Part shown: positions 19,032 to 31,371 of the stretch, piece after piece
Layout of the letters: each line of letters begins with the position of its first letter
How positions within the stretch are numbered: position 1 is the first letter of the stretch
Assembly (NCBI GenBank): GCA_035556555.1
Contig: DATMES010000001.1
Span: 228,426 to 292,425, forward strand
Direction of reading: 5' to 3'
From: Frankiaceae bacterium
GTDB lineage: Bacteria; Actinomycetota; Actinomycetes; BP-191
DNA length: 64,000 nt
Notes under the pieces: generated by a model
Told to the model about the DNA's origin: nothing
The model's database searches: none
The model's input: only the letters and a program-made list of their open reading frames with translations
Program-made: the position numbers and the translations under genes

Positions 19032-20051
19032 CTAGGTGAGCCGTACGCGCGTATCGAGCACGCCGTACAGGATGTCGATCACGAGGTTGGCGAACACGAT
19101 GAAGAACGATGCCGTCATCACGGTACCAAGAAGGACCGGCAGGTCCCTGTCGCGGACAGCCTCGATCGCGAACGCACCGATGCCGGGGAGGCCGAAGAGC
19201 CGCTCCGTGATGATGGCGCCGCCGAGCAGCGTGCCGAGGTCGAGGCCGAGCAGCGTGACGACCGGCGTCAGGGCCGAACGCAGCCCGTGGCGGTAGATGA
19301 CGCGCCGCTCGGACAGGCCCTTGGCGCGCGCGGTGCGGATGTAGTCCTCACCGAGGACCTCGAGCATGGAGCCTCGGGTCATGCGGGAGTACACGGCCGC
19401 GTTGACGATCGCGAGCGTGAGCCACGGTAAGACGAGATGGTGTGCCCACTTGATGGGGTTCTCCTTCAAGGGCACGTACCCGAACGGTTTGAAGATCGGG
19501 TTCTGTGGACCGCCGAAGTCGAGCCCCAGCGTCACGGTCACGTGGTAGTAGAGGAAGTACAGGAGCAGCAGGCCGAGGAAGAACGTCGGCATGGACAGGC
19601 CGACGAGGGCCAGGCCGGTGGTGAGGCGGTCGCGGATCGACCGGGGGTGCGTCGCGGCGAGCATGCCGATCGGGATGCCCATGAGCAGCCAGATGACGGC
19701 CGCGCCGGAGGCCAGCGAGAACGTCACCGGGATGCGGGTGAGCAGCTCCTGCGTGACCGGCTGCTTGCTCTGGTACGACGCGCCGAACGACGGCGGCCAG
19801 TGGAACAGCCCGCTCTCGACGCCGTCGATGGACGGCCCGCGGTAGAGGAAGTGCCAGTACCGCGTCCAGATCGGGTCGTCGAAGTGGTACTTCGCGATGA
19901 CCGACGCGCGGCACTCGGGGTCGCAGCCGCGCTCGACGATGCCGCGCACCGGGTCCTGCGGCAGCGCGTAGAAGAGCAGGAAGACGACGACGGTGAGCAG
20001 CCACAAGACGAAGACCATCTTGAGGAGCCGCCGGACGACGTAGGCACCCAT
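19032..20051 (-). CDS. Oligopeptide ABC transporter permease, OppB/DppB type
   Basis: 339 residues, six helices. Typical N-terminus AYVVRRLLKMVFVLWLLTVVVFLLF, a long extracytoplasmic loop, and the permease coupling motif around EDYIRTARAKGLSERRVIYRHGL (the EAA loop that docks on the ATPase). It ends NLVIDILYGVLDTRVRL, as in DppB. Last gene of the five-gene peptide-uptake operon, 12 bp after the OppC-type gene. The exact substrate (di-, oligopeptide or nickel) cannot be told. Confidence 0.93.
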   Translation of the reverse strand: MGAYVVRRLLKMVFVLWLLTVVVFLLFYALPQDPVRGIVERGCDPECRASVIAKYHFDDPIWTRYWHFLYRGPSIDGVESGLFHWPPSFGASYQSKQPVTQELLTRIPVTFSLASGAAVIWLLMGIPIGMLAATHPRSIRDRLTTGLALVGLSMPTFFLGLLLLYFLYYHVTVTLGLDFGGPQNPIFKPFGYVPLKENPIKWAHHLVLPWLTLAIVNAAVYSRMTRGSMLEVLGEDYIRTARAKGLSERRVIYRHGLRSALTPVVTLLGLDLGTLLGGAIITERLFGLPGIGAFAIEAVRDRDLPVLLGTVMTASFFIVFANLVIDILYGVLDTRVRLT

Positions 20052-20063
20052 GGTTGTCCGCCC

Positions 20064-21032
20064 TTACTTCGACAGCGTCGCGGTGGCGCGCGGGTCGAGA
20101 GCGTCCCGCAGACCGTCACCGAGCAGGTTGAAGGCCAGCACCGTGATGAGCAGCGCGAGGCCGGGGAAGATGAAGAACCACCATGCGACGGTGTAGAGCT
20201 CGAACGACTCCTGGAGCATGTTGCCCCACGTCGGCGTCGGCGGCTTCACGCCGAGGCCGAGGAACGACAGGCTCGCCTCGGCGAGGATGTTGGCGGGGAT
20301 GAGCAGCGTCGCGTAGACGATGATCGGGGCGACGAGGTTGGGCAGGATGTCGCTGAACATGATCCGCAGGTCGCTCGCTCCGAGCGAGCGCGCCGCCTCG
20401 ACGAACTCCTTCTCGCGCAGCGACAGCACCTGCCCTCGCACGATCCGGGCGATGTAGACCCACCCGAAGAACGCGATGATGATGATGCTGATGTACGCGC
20501 TCGGGTCGAAGATCGCGACGAGCACGAGGGCCGTCAGCAGGAACGGGAACGACAGGACGACGTCCATGATCCCGGACAGCACCGCGTCGACCTTGCCGCC
20601 GAAGTAGCCGGCGAACATGCCGATGAGCACGCCGATGAACAGCGCGATCGACGTCGACACGACGCCGATGAACAGCGAGATGCGGGCGCCGTAGAGGATC
20701 CGGACGAGGACGTCGCGGCCGACGGCGTCGTAGCCGAACAGCGCCTTGCTCGACGGGCCCTGCGGGATGCCGCCGGCGTTGATGCCGTTGACGCGGTCCT
20801 GGAACTGCGGGCCGTGGCCGATGAGCTGGTTGGAGATCACGTCGGCGAGGAGCGCGACGAGGATGAGGACCCCGATCGTGATCGCGGCCGCCATGGAGAC
20901 CCGGTCGCGCTTGAGCCGGAGCCAGGCCAGCTGCAGCGGCGTACGGCCCTCGATGCGGGCCGGCGGACCGCCGCCGGCCGGCTGCCCGGTGGCGGACGGC
21001 GAGTTGGCGCCTTCGGTCGACAGCGTCGTCAC
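20064..21032 (-). CDS. Oligopeptide ABC transporter permease, OppC/DppC type
   Basis: 322 residues from GTG 21030-21032 (VTTLSTEGANSP). It starts with the cytoplasmic OppC_N region RTPLQLAWLRLKRDRVSMAA, then six helices, and has the EAA loop EKEFVEAARSLGASDLRIMF. LGLGVKPPTPTWGNML and the GDGLRDALDPR tail are typical. A possible 19-codon ORF starting MTAPHDAV upstream ends with a TGA that overlaps this GTG (GTGA), so the start may be translationally coupled. An upstream ATG would add an Arg/Pro-rich stretch inside the oppF-type gene and is unlikely. Confidence 0.92.
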   Translation of the reverse strand: MTTLSTEGANSPSATGQPAGGGPPARIEGRTPLQLAWLRLKRDRVSMAAAITIGVLILVALLADVISNQLIGHGPQFQDRVNGINAGGIPQGPSSKALFGYDAVGRDVLVRILYGARISLFIGVVSTSIALFIGVLIGMFAGYFGGKVDAVLSGIMDVVLSFPFLLTALVLVAIFDPSAYISIIIIAFFGWVYIARIVRGQVLSLREKEFVEAARSLGASDLRIMFSDILPNLVAPIIVYATLLIPANILAEASLSFLGLGVKPPTPTWGNMLQESFELYTVAWWFFIFPGLALLITVLAFNLLGDGLRDALDPRATATLSK

Positions 21033-21084
21033 TGGGGGCCCCCCGCGGAGGCGCGGGCGCAGCGAACGGCGTCGTGGGGTGCGG
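21032..21084 (-). repeat. Repeat E copy 2 carrying a 19-codon ORF
   Basis: The oppF-oppC spacer resembles 13651-13691. It contains ATG-ACC-GCA-CCC in a 19-codon frame ending TGA that overlaps the oppC GTG. No peptide function is implied; coupling is inference. Confidence 0.4.
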
Positions 21085-22190
<1,106 letters not shown>

Positions 22191-22194
<4 letters not shown>

Positions 22195-23315
22195 CGCTTG
22201 GTCCTCGTGGTCCGCGGGGTGGTGGTCGACGACGCCGCGCGCTTGCGCGGCTTCCTGGCGCCGGCGCTCTGCGCGACGGTCTCCTCCGTGCGGTGGGTCT
22301 CGGCGGTGGCGACGCGGGCCGCGTCGACGGCCGCGCCGAGGCCGACCTCGTCGGGCGGCAGGTGGCACGCGGAACGGTGCAGGATCTCGCCGCCGACCGG
22401 GTAGAGCGGGGGTACGTCGGTCAGGCAGATGTCCATGACGTACGGGCACCGGGGGTGGAACGAGCACCCGGACGGCAGGTTGATGAGGCTCGGCGGCGCG
22501 CCCTTGATCGGCTTGAGCCGCTCCCCCTCGGCCGTCGCGGCGGACGACGGGATCGACTCGAGCAGGCCCTTGGTGTACGGGTGGTGCGGCCGGTAGTACA
22601 TGGTGCGGCGGTCGGAGATCTCGACCGGCTTGCCGGCGTACATGACGAGGACCTCGTCGGCGAGGTCGGCGACGACGCCGAGGTCGTGGGTGATCATGAT
22701 CACCGCGGTCCCGAACTCGGCCTGCACCTTCTCGATGAGGTCGAGGATCTGCGCCTGGACGGTGACGTCCAGGGCGGTCGTGGGCTCGTCGGCGATGAGG
22801 ACGGCGGGGTTCAGCGCGAGGGCCATCGCGATCATGGCGCGCTGACGCATGCCGCCGGAGAACTGGTGGGGGTAGTCGTCGACCCGGCGCTCCGGCTGCG
22901 GGATGCCGACGAGCTTGAGCAGCTCGACCGCGCGCGCGAGGGCCTTGGCCTTCGGCATGTCGTCGTGGGCGCGGATCATCTCCACGATCTGCCAGCCGAC
23001 CTTGTACTGCGGGTGCAGGCTCGACAGCGGGTCCTGGAAGATCATCGCGATCTTGGCGCCGCGGACCGAGCGCAGCTCGTCGGGCTTCATCGTCAGCAGG
23101 TCGCGGCCCTCGAGCAGGGCCTCGCCGGTGATCCGCGCGCCGCGGGTCAGGCCGAGGATCGTCTGGGTCGAGACGCTCTTGCCGGAGCCGGACTCGCCGA
23201 CGATGCCGAGCGTCTGCCCGGGATCGATCGAGAACGAGACGCCCTGGACCGCCTTCACGACACCGTCTTCGGTGGGGAAGGAGACGTGGAGGTCGCGGAC
23301 CTCGAGCAGAGCCAA
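22191..23315 (-). CDS. Oligopeptide ABC transporter ATP-binding protein, OppD/DppD type
   Basis: 374 residues from TTG 23313-23315, which follows AGGGG at good spacing and gives LALLEVRDLHVSFPTEDG; an in-frame ATG at 23402 would add 29 residues without homology value. Walker A GESGSGKSVSTQ, Q-loop IFQDPLSSLHP, signature FSGGMRQRAMIAMAL, Walker B VLIADEPTTALD, switch His ITHDLGVV. The Cys-containing C-terminal domain (SGCSFHPRCPYVMDIC) is followed by a basic, Thr-rich tail ending RTTRTKR, unusual and probably disordered. Confidence 0.92.
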
Positions 23316-23408
23316 TGGAACCCCTATACGGACGCCGGACGCCGCGCCCGTAGGGGACGACAGCGTTCGGGGAGCGAGCGCGGACGGCTCATGGTAGGGC
23401 ACAGGACG

Positions 23409-23442
23409 CCCTGGCGGGGCCCCCGAAGGAGCCCCGCCAGGG
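23409..23442 (-). terminator. Strong hairpin between substrate-binding protein and transporter genes
   Basis: CCCTGGCGGGGC (23409-23420) and GCCCCGCCAGGG (23431-23442) form a perfect 12-bp stem with a 10-nt loop, just past the binding-protein stop. It probably ends or stabilises most transcripts there, so the binding protein is made in excess over the membrane components. Confidence 0.75.
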
Positions 23443-23466
23443 GTACTGCGTGTGCTTACCGCCGAA

Positions 23467-25257
23467 CTACTTGACGACCGACACGTTCGTCAGGTCGAAC
23501 CCGATCGAGAAGGGGAAGTACACGTACCCCTGCAGTCGCTCGGAGATGAACGTGACACCGTTGCTCGTGTAGATCGGAACCCACGGCGCGTCGTCCATGA
23601 CCTTGACGTCGATGTCCGCCCAGATGCCCGCCGCCTGCTCGGCCGGGGCCGCGAGGGCCTCGACAACCTTGGCGTCGACCTCGGGGTTGGTGTAGCCACC
23701 GTAGTTGTAGCTACCACCGGCGTTGTAGTTCTTCAGGTCCGGGTCGGACAGCAGCGGGCGGAAGAACGTCCGCGCGCCGTTGCCGTTCCAGTCCGGGCAC
23801 CAACCCGCGTAGTACAGGTCCCAGTTGTCCGACTTCGGGTTCGTGGTGTGAACCGTGGCGTCGTCCTGCGGGTTCGGGTTGATGGAGATGCCGATCTTCT
23901 TCAGCTGGTCCGCGATGACCTGGACGATGTTCTTGTTCGTCTCGGTGTTGTCGTAGATGAAGTCCAGCTTGAGGTTCTTGACGTTGGCGGAGTCGAGGAG
24001 CTGCTTCGCCTTGTCGAGGTCGCCCTTGCTGCCCGGGGTGGCGTACGGGTCGATCTTCTTGTAGCCGACGAGGGTCGGCGGGAGGATCTGGCCCGTCGGG
24101 TTGCCGTTACGGGGGCCACCGAGGACCTGGATGATCGCGGTCTTGTCGATGGCGAAGTTCAGCGCCTGGCGGACGACCTTGTTCTGGATCGCCTTACCAC
24201 CGGCGGTGCTGTGGTGGAGGTTGAAGACGATGTAGAACACGCAGGACCCGTCCTGGTCGATCTTCATGCGCGGGTCCTTGATGCGCTCGGCCTTGTCGGC
24301 GGCGGCGTTCGGCGGGGCACCACGGAGGTAGCCGTCGAGCGTGCCGGCCTCGATCTGCTGCTGGATGCTCTCGCGGCTGGCCGCGTTGAGGGTCACCTCG
24401 ATGCGGTCGACGTACGCCGCCCGCAGCTTGTCGGTGTCCTTCTTCCAGTTGGGGTTACGCGCCAGGTGCAGCGTCTGGTTGGCGGTGTACTTCTCGACGA
24501 AGTACGGGCCCGTGGCGAAGCCGGCGAGGTTCTTGCGGAACTCCGCCGAGTCGGTGATGTAGTCGAGGACCTCGACCGGCACCGGGGTCGCGAAGGGCAG
24601 CGCCAGCATGTTGGTGAAGTCGCCGGCCTTCTGCTTCAGCTTGAAGACGAGCTTCTTGTCGCCCTCGGCCTTGACGCCGGGGAGGTCCGTCTTCTCGACG
24701 TAGTCCTTGGCCGCGGCCGCGCTCTCCTTCTTGATCTTCGCGAAGCCGGCGCAGAACGTGTCCATGCCCTCGATGGTGTCCTCGTAGTACGAGAGACCAC
24801 CGGAGACGCCGTTCGGGTCGCAGAGGCGCTTGATCGCGCGGACGAAGTCCGCGGCGACGACCTCACGGCCGACCGGGGGCGCGTACTTGATGTCGTTCTT
24901 GATCTCGAACGTGTAGGTGAGGCCGTCGGCCGAAATCTCCGGCTCGCCCGTGGCGAGGTCCGGCACCGGAACGTCGCGCTTCTTCGGGTCGGGCGTGTTC
25001 TCGTACGAGAGCAGCTGACGCGTCGTGGCGCGGAGGTGGTAGCCCCACGCGCGGACCTCGTAGGCCTGGTTGGTGTCGTAGTGCGACAGGTCCTTGAGGT
25101 TCGCGAGCTTGAGGGTGCCGCCGCTCTTGAGGCCGGTCGGCTTCGTCGCGGTCGCTCCGGGGGTGCCCGGGTCAGTGTCGTCGCCGCACGCGGCGGCGGT
25201 GAGGGCGAGGGCGCAGAACAGCGCGGCCCCGATCCTCGTGTGCTTCTTCAGGCTCAT
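23467..25257 (-). CDS. Peptide ABC transporter substrate-binding lipoprotein (SBP_bac_5)
   Basis: 596 residues from ATG 25255-25257. Lipoprotein signal FCALALTAAAC (Cys24), then an Asp/Thr-rich linker and the two-lobe family 5 binding fold. The SBP signature is near PVPDLATGEPEISADGLTYTF, and the lobe segments NKVVRQALNFAIDKTAI and DLYYAGWCPDWNGNG are typical. It captures peptides outside the membrane for the OppBCDF genes that follow. Codon use here is less extreme than in flanking genes, as often in highly expressed binding proteins. A palindrome lies 68-93 nt upstream. Confidence 0.94.
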   Translation of the reverse strand: MSLKKHTRIGAALFCALALTAAACGDDTDPGTPGATATKPTGLKSGGTLKLANLKDLSHYDTNQAYEVRAWGYHLRATTRQLLSYENTPDPKKRDVPVPDLATGEPEISADGLTYTFEIKNDIKYAPPVGREVVAADFVRAIKRLCDPNGVSGGLSYYEDTIEGMDTFCAGFAKIKKESAAAAKDYVEKTDLPGVKAEGDKKLVFKLKQKAGDFTNMLALPFATPVPVEVLDYITDSAEFRKNLAGFATGPYFVEKYTANQTLHLARNPNWKKDTDKLRAAYVDRIEVTLNAASRESIQQQIEAGTLDGYLRGAPPNAAADKAERIKDPRMKIDQDGSCVFYIVFNLHHSTAGGKAIQNKVVRQALNFAIDKTAIIQVLGGPRNGNPTGQILPPTLVGYKKIDPYATPGSKGDLDKAKQLLDSANVKNLKLDFIYDNTETNKNIVQVIADQLKKIGISINPNPQDDATVHTTNPKSDNWDLYYAGWCPDWNGNGARTFFRPLLSDPDLKNYNAGGSYNYGGYTNPEVDAKVVEALAAPAEQAAGIWADIDVKVMDDAPWVPIYTSNGVTFISERLQGYVYFPFSIGFDLTNVSVVK

Positions 25258-25324
25258 GGCCCACCTTCCTTCGCCGCGACTGTCGCGGGCGAACGAACAC
25301 GCCGGACGGTGCACGGAGGCTCGC

Positions 25325-25349
25325 TGTGCCACAGCCCTGTCGTGGCACA
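25325..25349 (-). promoter_or_regulatory. Operator-like inverted repeat upstream of the peptide-binding protein
   Basis: TGTGCCAC (25325-25332) and GTGGCACA (25342-25349), a perfect 8-bp inverted repeat with 9-nt spacer, in the 217-bp gap between tpiA and the binding protein. The size suits a dimeric repressor, but a leader hairpin is as likely. Nothing else stands out in this gap. Confidence 0.4.
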
Positions 25350-25474
25350 GCCCGTTCCCAGACGTCGTACGGCCGGAATTCAAGCGCGTCCGGTACAGCA
25401 GGTGCCAGACGCCGGGGGGAACCGCGTCGCCATCGTGACGAGACTGTTACCGCGTGTCGTGACGGTGCGCGTTG

Positions 25475-26260
25475 TTACGGATGCAGTCGGTAACGCACGA
25501 TGAGCGCGAACTCGTCCGCGTCCAGGCTGGCGCCGCCGACGAGGCCGCCGTCGACGTCCTTCTCGGCCATGAGCGCGGCGACGTTGCCGGCCTTCATCGA
25601 GCCGCCGTAGAGGACGCGGACGCCGCTCGCCAGCTCGGTGTCGTACAGCGCGGCGAGGCGCGCGCGGATCGCGCCGCACACCTCCTGCGCGTCGGCGGGC
25701 GTGGCGACCTCGCCCGTGCCGATGGCCCAGATGGGCTCGTACGCGACGACGATCTCCTTCGCCTGCTCGGCCGTGACGTCCGCGAGGGCGGCGTCGAGCT
25801 GCGCGAGGACGTGCGCGACCTGGCCGCCCTCCTGGCGTACGGACAGCGGCTCGCCGACGCAGAGGATCGGCACGATGCCGTGGGCGAACGCCGCCTTGAC
25901 CTTGGCGTTGACGACGCCGTCGTCCTCGGCGTGGTACTCGCGCCGCTCCGAGTGTCCGATCACGACGTACGAGCAGCCGAGCTTGGCCAGCATCGCTCCG
26001 GAGATGTCGCCGGTGTAGGCGCCGTTCGGGTGCGGCGACAGGTCCTGGGCGCCGTACGCGAGGAAGAGCTTGTCGCCGTCGACGAGCGTCTGGACGCTGC
26101 GCAGGTCGGTGAACGGCGGGAGCACGACGACCTCGACGGCGTCGTAGTCGGCGGGCTCCAGCGCGAACGCGAGCTTCTGCACCAGCTGGATGGCCTCGAG
26201 GTGGTTGAGGTTCATCTTCCAGTTGCCGGCCATCATCGGCTTGCGCTGCTGCTTTGCCAT
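25475..26260 (-). CDS. tpiA: Triosephosphate isomerase
   Basis: 261 residues, normal length. It interconverts dihydroxyacetone phosphate and glyceraldehyde 3-phosphate. Catalytic features: Lys in AGNWKMNLN, His in [12 protein letters not shown], Glu in [12 protein letters not shown], and phosphate loops VLYGGSM and [11 protein letters not shown] 26258-26260, 5 bp after the pgk stop, so the two are co-transcribed as part of gap-pgk-tpiA. Confidence 0.98.
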   Translation of the reverse strand: MAKQQRKPMMAGNWKMNLNHLEAIQLVQKLAFALEPADYDAVEVVVLPPFTDLRSVQTLVDGDKLFLAYGAQDLSPHPNGAYTGDISGAMLAKLGCSYVVIGHSERREYHAEDDGVVNAKVKAAFAHGIVPILCVGEPLSVRQEGGQVAHVLAQLDAALADVTAEQAKEIVVAYEPIWAIGTGEVATPADAQEVCGAIRARLAALYDTELASGVRVLYGGSMKAGNVAALMAEKDVDGGLVGGASLDADEFALIVRYRLHP

Positions 26261-26265
26261 GGTGC

Positions 26266-27408
26266 TCAGCCCTCCAGGGCCGCGACGCCGGGGAGGGTCT
26301 TGCCCTCCAGGTACTCCAGCGAGGCTCCCCCGCCGGTCGAGATGTGGCCGAACGATGTCTCGATGCCGAACTGGCGTACGGCCGCCGCGGAGTCGCCGCC
26401 GCCGACGACCGTCATCCCCTGGCTCGCCGCGACCGCCTCGGCCACGCCCCGGGTGCCGGCCTCGAACGGCGCCAGCTCGAACACGCCCATGGGGCCGTTC
26501 CAGAAGACGGTCTGCGCGTCCTTCAGCGCGGCCGCGAACGCCGCCACGGAGTCGGGCCCGATGTCGAGGCCCTTCCACCCCTCGGGGATCTCGGTCGCGG
26601 GCACGACCCTGGTCTCGGCGGTGTCGGAGAGCTCCTTGGCGACGACGACGTCGGTGGGCAGCAGCAGCTGGACGCCGCGGTCCTTGGCGTCGGCGAGCAT
26701 GCCGCGGACGGCGCCGAGCTGGTCGGCCTCGAGCAGCGAGTCGCCGACGCCGTAGCCCTGGGCCGCGAGGAACGTGAAGCACATCCCGCCGCCCACGAGC
26801 AGGCGGTCGACGACGCCGAGGAGGTTCGTGATCACGGCGAGCTTGTCGCTGACCTTCGAACCGCCGAGGACGACGGCGTACGGGCGCTCGGGGTCGGTGG
26901 TGAGCGCCCGCAGTACCTCGAGCTCCTTGGCGACGAGGTAGCCGGCGGCGTGCTCCAGGATCTTCGGTACGCCGGCGACGCTGGCGTGCGCGCGGTGCAG
27001 CGCGCCGAAGCCGTCGCCGACGTAGACGTCGCCGTACGTCGCCAGCTCCTGGGCGAACTCCTCGTCCCCTGACTCCTCGCGGGGGTCGTAGCGGAGGTTC
27101 TCCAGCAGCGCGATCGGCTGTGGTGCCTTGTCCCCCAGCGCGACCAGGGGGACGTCGGTGCCGAGCAGCTCGCCGAGCCGCGCGGCAACGGGCGCCAGGG
27201 AGTACTTCGGGTCGGGCTTGCCCTTGGGGCGGCCCAGGTGGCTCATGACGACCACGCTGCCGCCGCGGTCGAGGACGGACCGGATCGTCGGCAACGACGC
27301 GCGGATACGCCCGTCGTCGGTGATCCGGCCGTCCTCCATCGGGACGTTGAGGTCGCAGCGGACCAGGACCCGGCGGCCCTCGACCGCCAGGTCGTCAACG
27401 CTTCGCAC
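26266..27408 (-). CDS. pgk: Phosphoglycerate kinase
   Basis: 380 residues, slightly short for the family. ATP-forming step of glycolysis. Visible: [14 protein letters not shown] (substrate Asp and Asn), [40 protein letters not shown], the nucleotide loop [16 protein letters not shown] and [13 protein letters not shown] start at 27406-27408. Repeat C copy 2 lies in the spacer to gap. Confidence 0.97.
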   Translation of the reverse strand: MRSVDDLAVEGRRVLVRCDLNVPMEDGRITDDGRIRASLPTIRSVLDRGGSVVVMSHLGRPKGKPDPKYSLAPVAARLGELLGTDVPLVALGDKAPQPIALLENLRYDPREESGDEEFAQELATYGDVYVGDGFGALHRAHASVAGVPKILEHAAGYLVAKELEVLRALTTDPERPYAVVLGGSKVSDKLAVITNLLGVVDRLLVGGGMCFTFLAAQGYGVGDSLLEADQLGAVRGMLADAKDRGVQLLLPTDVVVAKELSDTAETRVVPATEIPEGWKGLDIGPDSVAAFAAALKDAQTVFWNGPMGVFELAPFEAGTRGVAEAVAASQGMTVVGGGDSAAAVRQFGIETSFGHISTGGGASLEYLEGKTLPGVAALEG

Positions 27409-27444
27409 GATGCCTCCGGGGTAGCGCCGGCGCGCGGCCCCCCT

Positions 27445-27496
27445 CGTTCTCTGCAGCCCACCCGCCGGTCTCGAGCGTGGTGATCTTCAAGGAACG
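27445..27496 (-). repeat. Repeat C copy 2
   Basis: On the minus strand CGTTCCTTGAAGATCACCAC leads through GAGACCGGC to GGGCTGCAGAGAACG. The ends CGTTCCTTG and CAGAGAACG are near-inverted. It matches 63913-63960 almost throughout and lies between gap and pgk. Confidence 0.65.
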
Positions 27497-27537
27497 TTCC
27501 AGAGTGAGGGGCAGCGGCAGGCGAGTTGGGTGGGGGG

Positions 27538-29554
<2,017 letters not shown>

Positions 29555-29557
29555 GCG

Positions 29558-30490
29558 CTAGACGCTCCCATCGTGGATCCCCATCAGGTCGGCGTAGGCG
29601 TGGGCGAGCCTCGCCGGATCATGCCGTGCCGCGTGTCCCTCTGCCGCGACAGGGGCGAACTTCACGTCCGCCCCCAGGTTCAACGCCGCGTCCATCAGAC
29701 CATCGCGGTCAAGCGTGCCACTGTCCGCGAGGACGCAGTCGAACGGAAGGTCCGGCACGTGCGCCGCGACCGCCTCCAGGTGAGCCGCCGGCGTGAAGCC
29801 GCTCGTCTCCCCCGTCTGCGGCACGAGGTTGAGGACGAGCACCCTGCGCGCGCTGGTCTTGGCGATGGCCTCGCGCAGCTCGGGCACGAGCAGGTGCGGC
29901 ACCATCGACGTGAAGAGGCTGCCGGGTCCGAGCACCACCCAGTCGGCGGCGTCGATGGCGGCCAGCGCCTCGGGCGTCGCGGGCGGGTCGGCGGGGTCCA
30001 GGGTGACGGCACACACCCGGCCAGGGGTCGTCGCGACCTCGACCTGGCCGCGTACCTCCCTCGGCTCGGGTCCCAGCCCGGCGACCTCGGCGACGATCTC
30101 GATGCGGGTCGTCGTCATCGGGAGCACGCGGCCTTCGAGGCCGAGGAGCCTCGCCGTCAGGTCGAGTGCCTTGACGGGGTCGCCGGTGACCTCGGCGAGG
30201 CCGACGAGCAGCAGGTTGCCGACGGCGTGGCCTGCCAGCGGCCCGTCGCCGCCGAAGCGGTGCTGCAGCAGCGCCTCCCACGTACGCCCCCACTCGTCGT
30301 CGCCCGCCAGCGCGGCGAGCGCCATGCGGAGGTCGCCCGGGGGGAGGGCGTCCAGCTCGGTGCGGAGGCGGCCGGAGGAGCCGCCGTCGTCGGCCACGGT
30401 GACGACGGCCGTGACCTCCTTGGTCAGCCGGCGGAGGGCCTGGAGGGAGGCGGCGAGGCCGTGGCCGCCGCCCAGGGCCACGACTCTCAT
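29558..30490 (-). CDS. yvcK: YvcK-family gluconeogenesis/cell-shape factor
   Basis: 310 residues of the CofD-like fold. Motifs: ALGGGHGLAASLQALRRL near the start, VADDGGSSGRLRTEL, VGNLLLVGLAE and WVVLGPGSLFTSMVPHLL. YvcK proteins bind UDP-sugars and are needed for growth on gluconeogenic carbon and for cell shape; in M. tuberculosis the homologue is CuvA. ATG overlaps the rapZ stop by 4 bp; the trio rapZ-yvcK-whiA is conserved across Gram-positives. Confidence 0.94.
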   Translation of the reverse strand: MRVVALGGGHGLAASLQALRRLTKEVTAVVTVADDGGSSGRLRTELDALPPGDLRMALAALAGDDEWGRTWEALLQHRFGGDGPLAGHAVGNLLLVGLAEVTGDPVKALDLTARLLGLEGRVLPMTTTRIEIVAEVAGLGPEPREVRGQVEVATTPGRVCAVTLDPADPPATPEALAAIDAADWVVLGPGSLFTSMVPHLLVPELREAIAKTSARRVLVLNLVPQTGETSGFTPAAHLEAVAAHVPDLPFDCVLADSGTLDRDGLMDAALNLGADVKFAPVAAEGHAARHDPARLAHAYADLMGIHDGSV

Positions 30491-31362
30491 TCGCGGCCCA
30501 GGTCTCTGTGCACGACGCGGACGTCGGCACCGGTCTTGGCGAGACGCGTGGCGAGCTCCTCGGCCATGACGACGCTGCGGTGCTTGCCGCCGGTGCAGCC
30601 GACGGCGAGCGTCAGGTAGCGCTTGCCCTCGTGCACGTAGCCCGTCGTGAGCAGCTCGAGCAGGTCGCCGTACTTCTCCAGGAACGGCGCCGCGTCCGGC
30701 TGGCCGAGGACGTAGTCCTTGATGACCTGCTCGCGGCCGGTGTACGGCCGCAGCTCGGGCTCCCAGTGGGGGTTCGGCAGGAAGCGGCAGTCGACGACGA
30801 GGTCGGCGTCGACGGGCAGGCCGTACTTGAAGCCGAACGACATCACGGTCGCGCGCAGCCCGGGGCCCGTGACGCCGGCGAACGCCGCCTCGATCTTGTC
30901 GCGCAGCTGGTGGACGTTGAGGTCGCTGGTGTCGACGACGAGGTCGGCCTCGCCGCGCAGCTCGGCGAGCAGCTCGCGTTCGCGCGCGATGCCGTCGACG
31001 AGCCGGCCGTCGCCCTGAAGCGGGTGCGGGCGCCGGACGTGCTCGAAGCGGCGTACGAGCGTCTCGTCGCCCGCCTCCAGGAACAGGATGCGCCGGTGCA
31101 CGCCCTTCGCGGCCAGCTCGTCCAGCCCCGCGCGGAGGTCGGAGAAGAACGCGCGGCCGCGGACGTCCACGACCACGGCGACGCGCGAGACCGCGCCCTG
31201 CGAGCGGGTAACCAGCTCGGCCATCGTGCCGAGCAGCGACGGCGGCAGGTTGTCGACGACGAACCAGCCCATGTCCTCGAACGCCTTCGCGGCCTCACTG
31301 CGGCCCGCCCCCGACAGCCCGGTGATGACCGTCAGCTCGAGGGGGAGGACGGGGTCGGTCAC
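30487..31362 (-). CDS. rapZ: RapZ-family nucleotide-binding protein
   Basis: 291 residues. Walker A ITGLSGAGRSEAAKAFED with Arg where Lys usually stands, then MGWFVVDNLPPSLL. Walker B-like VAVVVDVRGRAFF, and the C-terminal RapZ signature GCTGGKHRSVVMAEEL. In E. coli RapZ is an RNase adapter controlling GlmS; in actinobacteria the role is not settled, though linkage with yvcK and whiA is constant. It ends in ATGA overlap with yvcK. Confidence 0.94.
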   Translation of the reverse strand: MTDPVLPLELTVITGLSGAGRSEAAKAFEDMGWFVVDNLPPSLLGTMAELVTRSQGAVSRVAVVVDVRGRAFFSDLRAGLDELAAKGVHRRILFLEAGDETLVRRFEHVRRPHPLQGDGRLVDGIARERELLAELRGEADLVVDTSDLNVHQLRDKIEAAFAGVTGPGLRATVMSFGFKYGLPVDADLVVDCRFLPNPHWEPELRPYTGREQVIKDYVLGQPDAAPFLEKYGDLLELLTTGYVHEGKRYLTLAVGCTGGKHRSVVMAEELATRLAKTGADVRVVHRDLGRE

Positions 31363-31371
31363 TGGAGCACC

